Positions 17,064 through 25,580 of a DNA stretch of 36,553 bases are shown piece by piece (within the stretch, counting starts at the first letter, position 1; each line of letters starts with the position of its first letter). The position numbers and the translations under genes are program-made. Origin of the DNA: Candidatus Scatosoma pullistercoris (GTDB lineage Bacteria; Bacillota; Clostridia; Christensenellales; Borkfalkiaceae); contig DVMZ01000102.1 of assembly GCA_018714725.1 (NCBI GenBank), forward strand, positions 1 to 36,553. Direction: 5' to 3'. The notes beneath the pieces are model-generated. The model was not told the DNA's origin. It was given only the letters and a program-made list of their open reading frames with translations, and made no database searches.

Positions 17064-18997
17064 TTCTGCGCCTCCTTCGTGTAATTCAGCAGTCCTCCGG
17101 CACGCAGGATTTCACGCGAACGCCCGGTCAGGACACAGCGGAGAAAGAACTCCTTTCCCGTCGCGGTATCCACCGCCCGGACGCGCTCCTTTCCGAGCCC
17201 CGAAAGATCGGGAAAACTCAGTTCGTCGGAAAGGGAAATGCACTCGTAATCTTCAGGATTTTCAAACTCAAACGGAATGATGCCGGCGTTGATGAGATTG
17301 GCGGCATGAATGCGGGCAAAGCTCTTTGCAATCACCGCCCGCACCCCCAGATACAGCGGCACGAGCGCCGCATGCTCCCTCGACGAACCCTGGCCGTAAT
17401 TGCTGCCGCCGACAATCACGCTGCGCCCGTATTCTTTGGCCCGCGCGGGGAAGCCGGGGTCCACCGCGGAAAAACAGAACCCGGACATATAGGGAATATT
17501 GGAACGATAAGGCAATATCTTCGCCCCTGCCGGCATGATATGATCGGTGGTGATGTTGTCTCCCGTCTTTAGGGACACTTTCAGATTCATCTTTGCGGGC
17601 ACGGCTTCCCCGACCGGGAAGGGATGTATATTCGGCCCTTTCACCGTTTCCAGCGCCGCCGCTTCCCCTTCCGGGGCCGGCGGAATCAACTCGCTGTCAT
17701 CGACCGCAAATTTCCCGGGCAGAACCGCCTGAACGGGCCGTCCGAACGTTCTCGGATCGGAAATCCTGCCGCGGATCGCGGATACCGCCGCCGTCTCCGG
17801 AGAGCAGAGATACACGCCTGCGTCCGCCGTCCCGCTCCTGCCCTCGAAATTCCGGTTGAACGTGCGCAGGGAAACGCCGCCCGAGCCGGGCGCAAACCCC
17901 ATGCCGATACACGGCCCGCAGGCGCATTCGAGAAGCCTTACTCCCGCGCCGAGAATGTCGGCGAGCGCACCCGAACGGGTGAGTTCCAGAAGCACTTGCC
18001 TCGACCCCGGCGAAACGGACGCGCTGACCCCTTCGGCAACTTTGTGCCCGCGCAGAATCGCCGCCGCTTTGAGCAGGTCGGCCAGGGATGAATTGGTGCA
18101 GGACCCGATACATACCTGGTCCACCCGTTTTCCTTCCACCGAACGCACCGTCACGACGTGATCGGGACTGTGCGGCAACGCAATCAGGGGTTCCAGCGCG
18201 CCGAGATCGATTTTTATCACCTTGTCGTAAACCGCGTCAGGATCGCTTTCCAACGGCCGGAAATCCCCTTCCCGACCCTGCGCCGCCAGAAACTGCCGCG
18301 TGACTTCGTCGGAGGGAAAAACGGAAGTGGTGGCGCCCAGCTCCGCCCCCATATTGGCGATGGTGGCGCGTTCGGGGACGCTCAGCGTCCGGACCCCCTC
18401 GCCGCCCCATTCGATGATATACCCCACGCCGCCCTTGACGCTGAGAAGCCGCAGAATTTCCAACGCGACGTCTTTCGCCGTCACAAACGGCTGCAATCTG
18501 CCTGACAGCTCCACTTTGAGCAGCCGGGGCATGGCGATATAATACGCGCCGCCGCCCATAGCCACCGCCACGTCCATTCCGCCCGCGCCGAACGCGAGCA
18601 TACCCAGTCCCCCGCCCGTCGGCGTGTGGCTGTCCGAACCGATCAGCGTCTTCCCGGGCACCCCGAAACGCTCGAGATGCACCTGGTGGCAGATCCCGTT
18701 CCCCGGCCGGGAAAACCAGATTCCGTATTTCTTAGCCGCCGACTGAATAAACCGGTGATCGTCCGCATTTTCAAAACCGGACTGCAAAGTATTGTGGTCG
18801 ATATACGCCACCGACCGTTCCGTCCGCACCCGCTGCAGACCCATGCTCTCAAATTCGAGATACGCCATCGTTCCCGTGGCGTCCTGCGTCAGCGTCTGAT
18901 CGATTCTCAGCCCGATCTCCTCCCCCGCTTTCATCTCTCCCGAGAGGAGATGTTCCTCTATAATTTTCTGTGCAACGGACTTTCCCATAACTTTCAC
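17060..18997 (-). CDS. Aconitate hydratase
   Basis: GSDSHTPTGGGLGMLAFGAGGMDVA; VCIGSCTNSSLADLLKAA; VIVGGSNYGQGSSREHAALVP; 645 aa. Confidence 0.95.
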   Translation of the reverse strand: MKVMGKSVAQKIIEEHLLSGEMKAGEEIGLRIDQTLTQDATGTMAYLEFESMGLQRVRTERSVAYIDHNTLQSGFENADDHRFIQSAAKKYGIWFSRPGNGICHQVHLERFGVPGKTLIGSDSHTPTGGGLGMLAFGAGGMDVAVAMGGGAYYIAMPRLLKVELSGRLQPFVTAKDVALEILRLLSVKGGVGYIIEWGGEGVRTLSVPERATIANMGAELGATTSVFPSDEVTRQFLAAQGREGDFRPLESDPDAVYDKVIKIDLGALEPLIALPHSPDHVVTVRSVEGKRVDQVCIGSCTNSSLADLLKAAAILRGHKVAEGVSASVSPGSRQVLLELTRSGALADILGAGVRLLECACGPCIGMGFAPGSGGVSLRTFNRNFEGRSGTADAGVYLCSPETAAVSAIRGRISDPRTFGRPVQAVLPGKFAVDDSELIPPAPEGEAAALETVKGPNIHPFPVGEAVPAKMNLKVSLKTGDNITTDHIMPAGAKILPYRSNIPYMSGFCFSAVDPGFPARAKEYGRSVIVGGSNYGQGSSREHAALVPLYLGVRAVIAKSFARIHAANLINAGIIPFEFENPEDYECISLSDELSFPDLSGLGKERVRAVDTATGKEFFLRCVLTGRSREILRAGGLLNYTKEAQK

Positions 18998-19023
18998 CCC
19001 GCTTCGTCAGATTTCTGTCCCAC

Positions 19024-19053
19024 ATTATACCATATTCCCCGCGTTTTTGTCAA
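19024..19053 (-). promoter_or_regulatory. Sigma70/SigA-type promoter of acn-idh-proBAC
   Basis: Minus strand TTGACA (19053-19048), 18-bp spacer, TATAAT (19029-19024). Confidence 0.85.
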
Positions 19054-19326
19054 CGGACGCGGCCGTTCTGCGGCGTTTTTCCTCTTATCGCTTTCCTTAT
19101 TTTTTTCGCTTTGCTGCCGCAATCGCTTCCCTGCCTGTCCCTTTTACTTTTATGACCCGTTTTGTCCGTTGCTGTTCCGTTTCTGTCCCGTTGTTTTATC
19201 CGTTTTCTTCTCCCGTCCCCTTCGCCCTCTTTCCGATTCTCCCCCCCTGATTTCCGCGTCCGTCTCTCTTCGCTCCGTCCCTGCCTTTTCCGGTTCCCGC
19301 TTTTTCCGTCCCCCCCCGCCCTTTCC

Positions 19327-19355
19327 TTGACAAATCTCAAAACTTCTGTTATAAT
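19327..19355 (+). promoter_or_regulatory. Sigma70/SigA-type promoter of the MarR-ABC operon
   Basis: TTGACA (19327-19332), 17-bp spacer, TATAAT (19350-19355). Confidence 0.88.
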
Positions 19356-19356
19356 A

Positions 19357-19370
19357 GTTGCATACGCAAC
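19357..19370. promoter_or_regulatory. Candidate MarR operator GTTGC-ATAC-GCAAC
   Basis: Inverted repeat just after the -10 element of the marR promoter. Confidence 0.65.
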
Positions 19371-19417
19371 CATTTTTTCATTTAATTTGTCTGAAACTTG
19401 CGATAAAGAGGAAAAAT

Positions 19418-19858
19418 ATGCCGACTTTAATGAGACAAATCAACGTCATCAGCCGTTGCGGGGGAAGATTCAGAACGGAAAAACTGAAAGAGTTCGGGCT
19501 TTGCGCCCCGCACCACAGCTATATTCTGAATATCTGCAATCACCCGGGAATCTCGCAGGAACAGCTGGCCGAGCACATCTGCGTGGACAAAAGCAACGTC
19601 ACGCGGCAGCTCGCCTATCTGGAAAACGAGGGATATGTGGAGCGGAAACAGAGCGAAACGGACAGACGGGTAACTTTGGTCTATCCCACGGAAAAGGCCT
19701 TCCGCGCACTGCCCGCCGTACGGGAAACGGTACGGGCCTGGAACGAATATCTTACCCGGGACCTTACGGAAAGCGAAACCGCGCTCCTTCTCGAAATGCT
19801 GGAAAAGCTCTCCGTGCGGGCGAGAAAATATTTTGAAGGGCGGGAGGCGGAAAAATGA
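19418..19858 (+). CDS. MarR family transcriptional regulator
   Basis: PGISQEQLAEHICVDKSNVTRQLAYLENEGYVERKQSETDRRVTLVYPTEKA wHTH; start chosen at MPTLMRQ. Confidence 0.93.
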   Translation: MPTLMRQINVISRCGGRFRTEKLKEFGLCAPHHSYILNICNHPGISQEQLAEHICVDKSNVTRQLAYLENEGYVERKQSETDRRVTLVYPTEKAFRALPAVRETVRAWNEYLTRDLTESETALLLEMLEKLSVRARKYFEGREAEK

Positions 19859-21588
19859 AATTTATTTTTCGTTACCTGAAACCCTTTATCGGAATCATGC
19901 TGGTGGGACTGGCAATCAAGACTTTCGGAACCCTGATCGAACTGGCTCTGCCCTATATTCTCGAATACATACTGGACGAAGTGGTCCCGGGAGGCGGGAA
20001 ACTGCCCGATATTCTGCTTTGGGGCGGCGCCATGATCGTCTGTTCCCTGCTCGCCCTGGTCTGCAACATCAAAGCCAACCGCATGGCGTCAAAAGTAGCG
20101 AGAGACTGCACCGAACAGATCCGGCACGATCTCTTTTACCGGACGATGACTCTCTCGGCGAAACAGATCGACACTTTCACCGTCCCCTCGCTGGAATCCC
20201 GCCTGACGACGGACACCTATAACGTCCAGGATTTCATCGGCAAAATTCAGCGTCTGGGCGTGCGCGCCCCTCTGTTGCTGCTCGGCGGCATCGTCGTAAC
20301 GCTGATCATGGACCCGTTTCTTTCGCTGGTCATGCTGGCCGTACTCCCCGTTATCTTCGTCGTCGTATACCTGGTATCCCTTCTCGGCGTAAAACTTTAC
20401 GGAAAAGTGCAGAAATCCGTGGACGGAATGATCCGCGTGGTGCGGGAAGATTCGCAGGGAATCCGGGTGATCAAGGCGCTCTCCACGGTGGAGCAGGAGC
20501 ACGCGAGATATGACGCCGTCAACCGGAAACTCATCGCCGACGAGAAAAAAGCCTCCCTTACCATGGGATTCGTCAATCCCGCCATGACCCTTCTGATGAA
20601 CCTGGGCATCACGTTCGTCGTGCTCATCGGCGCCTATCGGGTCATGGGGAGACAGACCGAACCGGGCACGATCGTCGCGTTTACGCAATATTTCACGATG
20701 ATTTCCAGCGCTACCCTCTCGATCACCCGCATTTTCATGATGTACACAAAAAGCACGGCCTCCGCCGTCCGCATCGCGCAGGTGACGGACGCCCCGCACG
20801 ATCTCGTCGTCCTGCCGGAAGAAGCGTTCCCCCGGAAACCGGAATCGGACGGGGAATATCTCGTGTTCGACAACGTGCGGTTTTCTTACGGCGGAAATAA
20901 GGCCACTCTCCGGGACATTTCTTTTTCCCTGCCCCGCGGGGCAAGTCTGGGCATCATCGGCGCCACAGGCAGCGGCAAAACGACGATCGTCAATCTGCTC
21001 ATGCGCTTTTACGACGTGGACGAAGGCGCCGTGCGCATCGGCGGAAGAGATGTCCGGACAATCCCGGACGAGGAACTGCATGCAAAATTCGGCGTGGCCC
21101 TGCAGAACGATTTCCTGTACTCCGACACGATTGCGGAAAACATACGTTTCGGGCGGGACATCGGCCGGGATCAGATCGTCCGGGCGGCAAAAATCGCACA
21201 GGCCGACGGCTTTATCACTTCTTTTACCGAAGGCTACGAACACGTCCTCACCCAAAAGGCGACCAACCTGTCCGGCGGACAAAAACAGCGCCTTCTGATT
21301 GCGCGGGCGCTGGCGGCCGAGCCGGAAATCCTAATTCTGGACGATTCCTCGTCCGCACTCGATTACAAGACGGACGCCGATCTGCGCGCCGCAATCGCCG
21401 CCCACCTCGACGGAATCACTTCCGTCATCGTCGCGCAAAGGGTGAGTTCCGTAATGAACTGCGACCTCATCCTCGTGCTGGACGAAGGCCGGATGATCGG
21501 CATGGGATCGCACCGGTTCCTGACGGAACACTGCTCCGTCTACCGGGAAATCGGAGAATCGCAAATGGGAGGGAGTTTCGTTGAATAA
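19855..21588 (+). CDS. ABC exporter half-transporter, degenerate-site subunit
   Basis: TM domain plus NBD: GATGSGKTT, LSGGQKQRLLIARAL, LILDDSS, VIVAQRVSSV; overlaps marR stop. Confidence 0.95.
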   Translation: MKFIFRYLKPFIGIMLVGLAIKTFGTLIELALPYILEYILDEVVPGGGKLPDILLWGGAMIVCSLLALVCNIKANRMASKVARDCTEQIRHDLFYRTMTLSAKQIDTFTVPSLESRLTTDTYNVQDFIGKIQRLGVRAPLLLLGGIVVTLIMDPFLSLVMLAVLPVIFVVVYLVSLLGVKLYGKVQKSVDGMIRVVREDSQGIRVIKALSTVEQEHARYDAVNRKLIADEKKASLTMGFVNPAMTLLMNLGITFVVLIGAYRVMGRQTEPGTIVAFTQYFTMISSATLSITRIFMMYTKSTASAVRIAQVTDAPHDLVVLPEEAFPRKPESDGEYLVFDNVRFSYGGNKATLRDISFSLPRGASLGIIGATGSGKTTIVNLLMRFYDVDEGAVRIGGRDVRTIPDEELHAKFGVALQNDFLYSDTIAENIRFGRDIGRDQIVRAAKIAQADGFITSFTEGYEHVLTQKATNLSGGQKQRLLIARALAAEPEILILDDSSSALDYKTDADLRAAIAAHLDGITSVIVAQRVSSVMNCDLILVLDEGRMIGMGSHRFLTEHCSVYREIGESQMGGSFVE

Positions 21589-23380
21589 GAAAAATCACAC
21601 CGTTCCGTCGGGAAAACCAAGTCTGCACGTCCTCGGGCGCCTGCTCGGCTATATGCTCCGGTTCTGGCCGCTCACGCTGGCGGGGATCGGGCTTTCGCTC
21701 GCTTCCAACTACCTCGCCCTGCTCGGCCCGCAATATCTCGGCGAAGCCATTGACGCCATTTCCTCAAAAAGCGGGGTAATGATGGACGTTGTCTGGGACA
21801 ATTTCCGAAAAATGCTTGTCTGCTACCTCCTGTCCGCCATTCTGGCTTATCTGATGACCGTCGCCATGGTCAATCTCAGCCAGCGGATTACCTATCGGAT
21901 GCGGAAACAACTTTTCGAACGCCTCACCGCCCTGCCCGTCTCCTATTTCGACACGCATACGACAGGGGACACCGTCAGCCGCATTTCCTACGACATCGAC
22001 ACGGTGAACGCTTCCCTGTCCACCGATCTCATCCAAGTGCTCACCAGCATTTACACCGTCTGCGGATCCCTCTATTATATGTTCCGCATCTCCCGGCCCC
22101 TGCTGCTCGTGTTTGCCGTCACCGTGCCGATATCGGTCGCGTTCACCCGGATGAAAGCGAAAAAAATCCGGCCGCTGTTCCGCAAGCGGTCGAAAAAACT
22201 GGGCGAGCTGAACGGTTTTTCCGAAGAAATGCTTTCGGGCGCCAAAGCGATCGGGGCGTATCACCGCGCAAAAACCGTCACGGAAAAATTCGACGAACAG
22301 AACAAACAGGCCGTAGACGCCTATTATGAAGCCGAATATTATGGGGCGGTCATCGGCCCCTCCGTCAATTTCATCAATAACCTGTCCCTCTCCCTCATCA
22401 TGATTCTCGGCGGAATCCTCTATCTTTTTTCCGAAACCGGACAGGTCGCCGCCGGCTCCGTATGGTTTCTGAGCCTGGGCGGCGTGACGCAGTTCGTAAT
22501 GTATTCGAGAAAATTTTCCGGCCCCATCAACGAGTTTGCCAACATCATCAGCGAGTTTCAGTCCGCTTTCACCGCGGCAGAGCGGATTTTCCGGATCATC
22601 GACGAGCCGCCCGAAGAGGCTGACCGGGCCGGCGCCAAAGAGCTTACTCACGTTTCGGGCGAAGTGGTGCTCTCCGACGTGTCGTTCGGCTATCTCCCGG
22701 GCAAAACCGTCCTGCATGATTTATCCCTGACGGCGAAGCCCGGCCGCACGGTGGCCATCGTCGGCCCGACCGGCGCCGGAAAAACGACGATCATCAACCT
22801 GCTCATGCGCTTTTACGACGTCGATTCCGGAGAAATTTCCGTGGACGGCACGGAAATCCGCGACATCACGCGCAAGAGCCTGCGCGGCGCATACACGATG
22901 GTGTTGCAGGACACCTGGCTCTTTTACGGCACTATTTTTGAAAATATCACCTACGGCAGAAAGGACGCCACCAGGGAAGAGGTGATCGCCGCCGCCAAAG
23001 CCGCGCGCATTCATTCCTTCATCGAACGGCTACCGGACGGATACGACACCCTGCTCTCCGACGACGGCGTAAATATCTCCAAGGGACAGAAACAGCTGAT
23101 CACGATTGCGCGGGCCATGCTGCCGCACACGCGGATGCTCATTCTCGACGAGGCCACTTCCAACGTCGATTCCCGCACGGAAATCAAAATTCAGGAAGCC
23201 ATGTCCGAACTCATGGTCGGCCGCACCTGTTTTGTCATCGCACATCGGCTTTCGACCATCCGCAACGCAGACGTCATTCTCGTCGTCAAAGACGGCAACG
23301 TCATCGAACAGGGCAACCACGATCAACTGTTTCAAAAAGGCGGTTTTTACGCATCTCTTTACAACTCTCAATTTTCATAA
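21581..23380 (+). CDS. ABC exporter half-transporter, canonical catalytic subunit
   Basis: TM domain plus NBD: GPTGAGKTT, ISKGQKQLITIARAM, LILDEATS, FVIAHRLSTI; overlaps the previous CDS. Confidence 0.95.
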   Translation: MNKKNHTVPSGKPSLHVLGRLLGYMLRFWPLTLAGIGLSLASNYLALLGPQYLGEAIDAISSKSGVMMDVVWDNFRKMLVCYLLSAILAYLMTVAMVNLSQRITYRMRKQLFERLTALPVSYFDTHTTGDTVSRISYDIDTVNASLSTDLIQVLTSIYTVCGSLYYMFRISRPLLLVFAVTVPISVAFTRMKAKKIRPLFRKRSKKLGELNGFSEEMLSGAKAIGAYHRAKTVTEKFDEQNKQAVDAYYEAEYYGAVIGPSVNFINNLSLSLIMILGGILYLFSETGQVAAGSVWFLSLGGVTQFVMYSRKFSGPINEFANIISEFQSAFTAAERIFRIIDEPPEEADRAGAKELTHVSGEVVLSDVSFGYLPGKTVLHDLSLTAKPGRTVAIVGPTGAGKTTIINLLMRFYDVDSGEISVDGTEIRDITRKSLRGAYTMVLQDTWLFYGTIFENITYGRKDATREEVIAAAKAARIHSFIERLPDGYDTLLSDDGVNISKGQKQLITIARAMLPHTRMLILDEATSNVDSRTEIKIQEAMSELMVGRTCFVIAHRLSTIRNADVILVVKDGNVIEQGNHDQLFQKGGFYASLYNSQFS

Positions 23381-23460
23381 ATCCGCCAAATCTGCTCTTC
23401 CCGGCTTCGCACCCCGCGAAAATGCTCCGAAAAACCGAAGTCGAAACAGAGCGCTGCTTC

Positions 23461-24429
23461 CTATTGCAAACCGGAATCTTCCTCGCACCAGTCGTCCGCA
23501 CGGCCGTCGGGCACGCCGGAAGCGCCGGATACGTTGGATACGCCGGACGCACCGCGCGTCGCCGCATATTGCCGGCAATACTCGTAAATCTCCCGTTGCG
23601 GCCCTGAAAAGCGCTTGTTTTTATGAAAAATCAGCGACGAGCATCGCACGAAATCCGCGCCCCGTACAATAAGCTCTTTCAGTCGTCCCCTCCGGATCCA
23701 CGGCTCCGCCAGCCCTTCCGGAAGCACCGCCACGCCGAGATTGTTCGCCGCCGCGGCGAGAATAGCCTGGTTATCCGAGGATTGCATCAACGGCGCCGCC
23801 GTCAGTCCCCGGGAGGAGAGAAGATTGTCCAGAAAATTCCTCGACGCGCTTCCGCTTTCCCGAAGCAGGAGATCGTATGCCGTCAGTTCTTCCAGCGCGA
23901 TTTCCGGCGGCACATCGAGACCCGGCCCGCAGACGGCAATCAGGCGATCGGTCGCGAAAGGCACACGGCGGAGATTGGGCGATTTCACTTCCCCTTCCAC
24001 AATCCCGAAATCCAGTTCTCCCGCGACGATCGCCCCTTCAATCGCCCCCGTCTTATCCACCAGCGCCCAGGGTTTCACCTGCGGCCAGCCCGCACGCATT
24101 CCCGAAAGAATGCCCGGCAGATAGATTTTCCCGATCGTGAGCGACGTGCCGATCCGCACCGTCGGCGCCGCTGCGGCGGAAGAGGCAAAACGCCCGAATT
24201 CGTCAAACGCCGCCGCCGCTTCTTTGGCTTTGAGCAAAAGTTCCCTGCCCGGCTCGGTGAGCGCCAGGCGCTGATTGATCCGTTCAAACAACCGGACGTT
24301 GTAATATTTTTCGATGTCGGAGATCGTCTGACTCACCGCCGGCTGCGCAATATGCAACGATTCCGCCGCCTTGGTGATGCCTCCCCGCTCGCAGACCTCG
24401 ATGAATACTTTCAGATGCCGTATCGTCAT
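23461..24429 (-). CDS. LysR family transcriptional regulator
   Basis: MTIRHLKVFIEVCERGGITKAAESLHIAQPAVSQTISDIEKYYNVRLFER; GAGGTG RBS favours ATG at 24429 over upstream GTG. Confidence 0.95.
   Translation of the reverse strand: MTIRHLKVFIEVCERGGITKAAESLHIAQPAVSQTISDIEKYYNVRLFERINQRLALTEPGRELLLKAKEAAAAFDEFGRFASSAAAAPTVRIGTSLTIGKIYLPGILSGMRAGWPQVKPWALVDKTGAIEGAIVAGELDFGIVEGEVKSPNLRRVPFATDRLIAVCGPGLDVPPEIALEELTAYDLLLRESGSASRNFLDNLLSSRGLTAAPLMQSSDNQAILAAAANNLGVAVLPEGLAEPWIRRGRLKELIVRGADFVRCSSLIFHKNKRFSGPQREIYEYCRQYAATRGASGVSNVSGASGVPDGRADDWCEEDSGLQ
23503..23547. repeat. Five imperfect 9-bp units in the 3' end of the LysR gene
   Basis: Units encode SGV-SNV-SGA-SGV-PDG near the C-terminus. Confidence 0.7.
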
Positions 24430-24469
24430 TTTTTGCACCTCATAAGTAAAAATATATAAACTATATAAG

Positions 24470-24498
24470 ATTATACTATTTTACATATCGCTTGTCAA
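24470..24498 (-). promoter_or_regulatory. Promoter of the LysR gene
   Basis: Minus strand TTGACA (24498-24493), 17-bp spacer, TATAAT (24475-24470). Confidence 0.85.
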
Positions 24499-24508
24499 GA
24501 CGTATAAT
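24480..24508 (+). promoter_or_regulatory. Promoter of the darA-like/chromate transporter operon
   Basis: TTTACA (24480-24485), 17-bp spacer, TATAAT (24503-24508). Confidence 0.8.
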
Positions 24509-24582
24509 AGAAGAAGAAAAGAGCGGGCTCCGGATTTTACCGGGCATACCGCTTTTTCGGAAAAACCAGGAGGTTTATTTCC

Positions 24583-24912
24583 ATGAAAATGATCACAGCC
24601 ATCATCAACAAACGGGACGCGGACAGCGTCTGCGACGCGCTTACCCAAGAAAATTTCATGTTCACGAAAATGGCCACGACGGGCGGATTTCTCCGTTCGG
24701 GAAACACGACGCTGCTGATCGGTACGGACGACGACCGGGTGAAAGCGGCCGTTGAAATCATCCGCCAGAACTGCGCCCAGCGCCTGGAAAAAATTCCCTC
24801 CGTCATCTCTTCTGCGGGGCCTTACGCCGTATTCAACTACACCACCACCGAACTGCCGGTAGGCGGCGCGACGGTGTTCGTCACCAACGTGGAATATTAC
24901 GAGAAGATGTAA
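24583..24912 (+). CDS. Cyclic-di-AMP receptor family protein (DarA/PstA, DUF970)
   Basis: TKMATTGGFLRSGNTTLLIGTDDDRV and GGATVFVTNVEYYEKM match the PII-like DarA/PstA family; CAGGAGG RBS. Confidence 0.93.
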   Translation: MKMITAIINKRDADSVCDALTQENFMFTKMATTGGFLRSGNTTLLIGTDDDRVKAAVEIIRQNCAQRLEKIPSVISSAGPYAVFNYTTTELPVGGATVFVTNVEYYEKM

Positions 24913-24914
24913 CG

Positions 24915-25580
24915 ATGAAAAAGCCGAAACTCTTCGCCGAGCTCTTTTTTTCCATGCTGAAAATCGGACTTTTCGCGTTCGGCGGAGGGTATGCGATGAT
25001 CGCGCTTGTCGAAAACGAATTTGTCTCGAAAAAGCACTGGTTACAGAAGAGAGATTTTACGGACATGATCGCCATTGCCGAATCGACGCCCGGGCCGATT
25101 GCCATCAACTGTGCGACGTTTGTCGGCTATACGCTGGCAAAAACGCCCGGAGCGATCGCGGCGACCGTCGCCGTCTGCATTCCCTCGTTCGTCATCATCT
25201 TCCTGATTTCGCTTTTCTTCGACGCCTTTCTGGCTCTCGAATATGTTTATCGCGCCTTTCAGGGAATTCAGGTGTGCGTCACCTTTCTCATTCTCAGCGC
25301 AGGGCTGAAAATGCTGAAAGATATAGGCCGTACCCCTCTTTCCGTGCTTCTTTTCTGCGCTTCGCTCTTCGCCATGAGCGCCGTCAGCCTGTTTTCCGTA
25401 AATTTTTCTTCCGTTTATTTCATCCTGCTCGGCGCGGCGGCCGGACTGACCGCCTATTGCATTTCCCGGCTCCGAAAGCGTAAAAATGCAGGAGCCGGAA
25501 AAACAAATCCGCAAGAACCGTCCGCCCCCGAAGCTTTACCGGCGGAAAAAGAACATAAAGACCGGGAGAAGAATCCATGA
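24915..25580 (+). CDS. Chromate transporter, half-size subunit (CHR family)
   Basis: FFSMLKIGLFAFGGGYAMIALVENEFV...MIAIAESTPGPIAINCATFVGY. Confidence 0.94.
   Translation: MKKPKLFAELFFSMLKIGLFAFGGGYAMIALVENEFVSKKHWLQKRDFTDMIAIAESTPGPIAINCATFVGYTLAKTPGAIAATVAVCIPSFVIIFLISLFFDAFLALEYVYRAFQGIQVCVTFLILSAGLKMLKDIGRTPLSVLLFCASLFAMSAVSLFSVNFSSVYFILLGAAAGLTAYCISRLRKRKNAGAGKTNPQEPSAPEALPAEKEHKDREKNP

Noticed and set aside
13550-17084. Long plus-strand ORFs (495, 352 and 398 aa)
   Set aside because: Antisense to proA, proB and the IDH-family gene, which are clear real genes.
11408-19137. Shared 16-mer atcgcttccctgcctg at 11408-11423 and 19122-19137
   Set aside because: Both copies lie in biased pyrimidine-rich tracts; a single 16-nt match in this window is near chance expectation and flanks do not align.
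20089-21282. 397-aa minus-strand ORF
   Set aside because: Antisense to the ABC exporter NBD/TM region; low-complexity charged translation.
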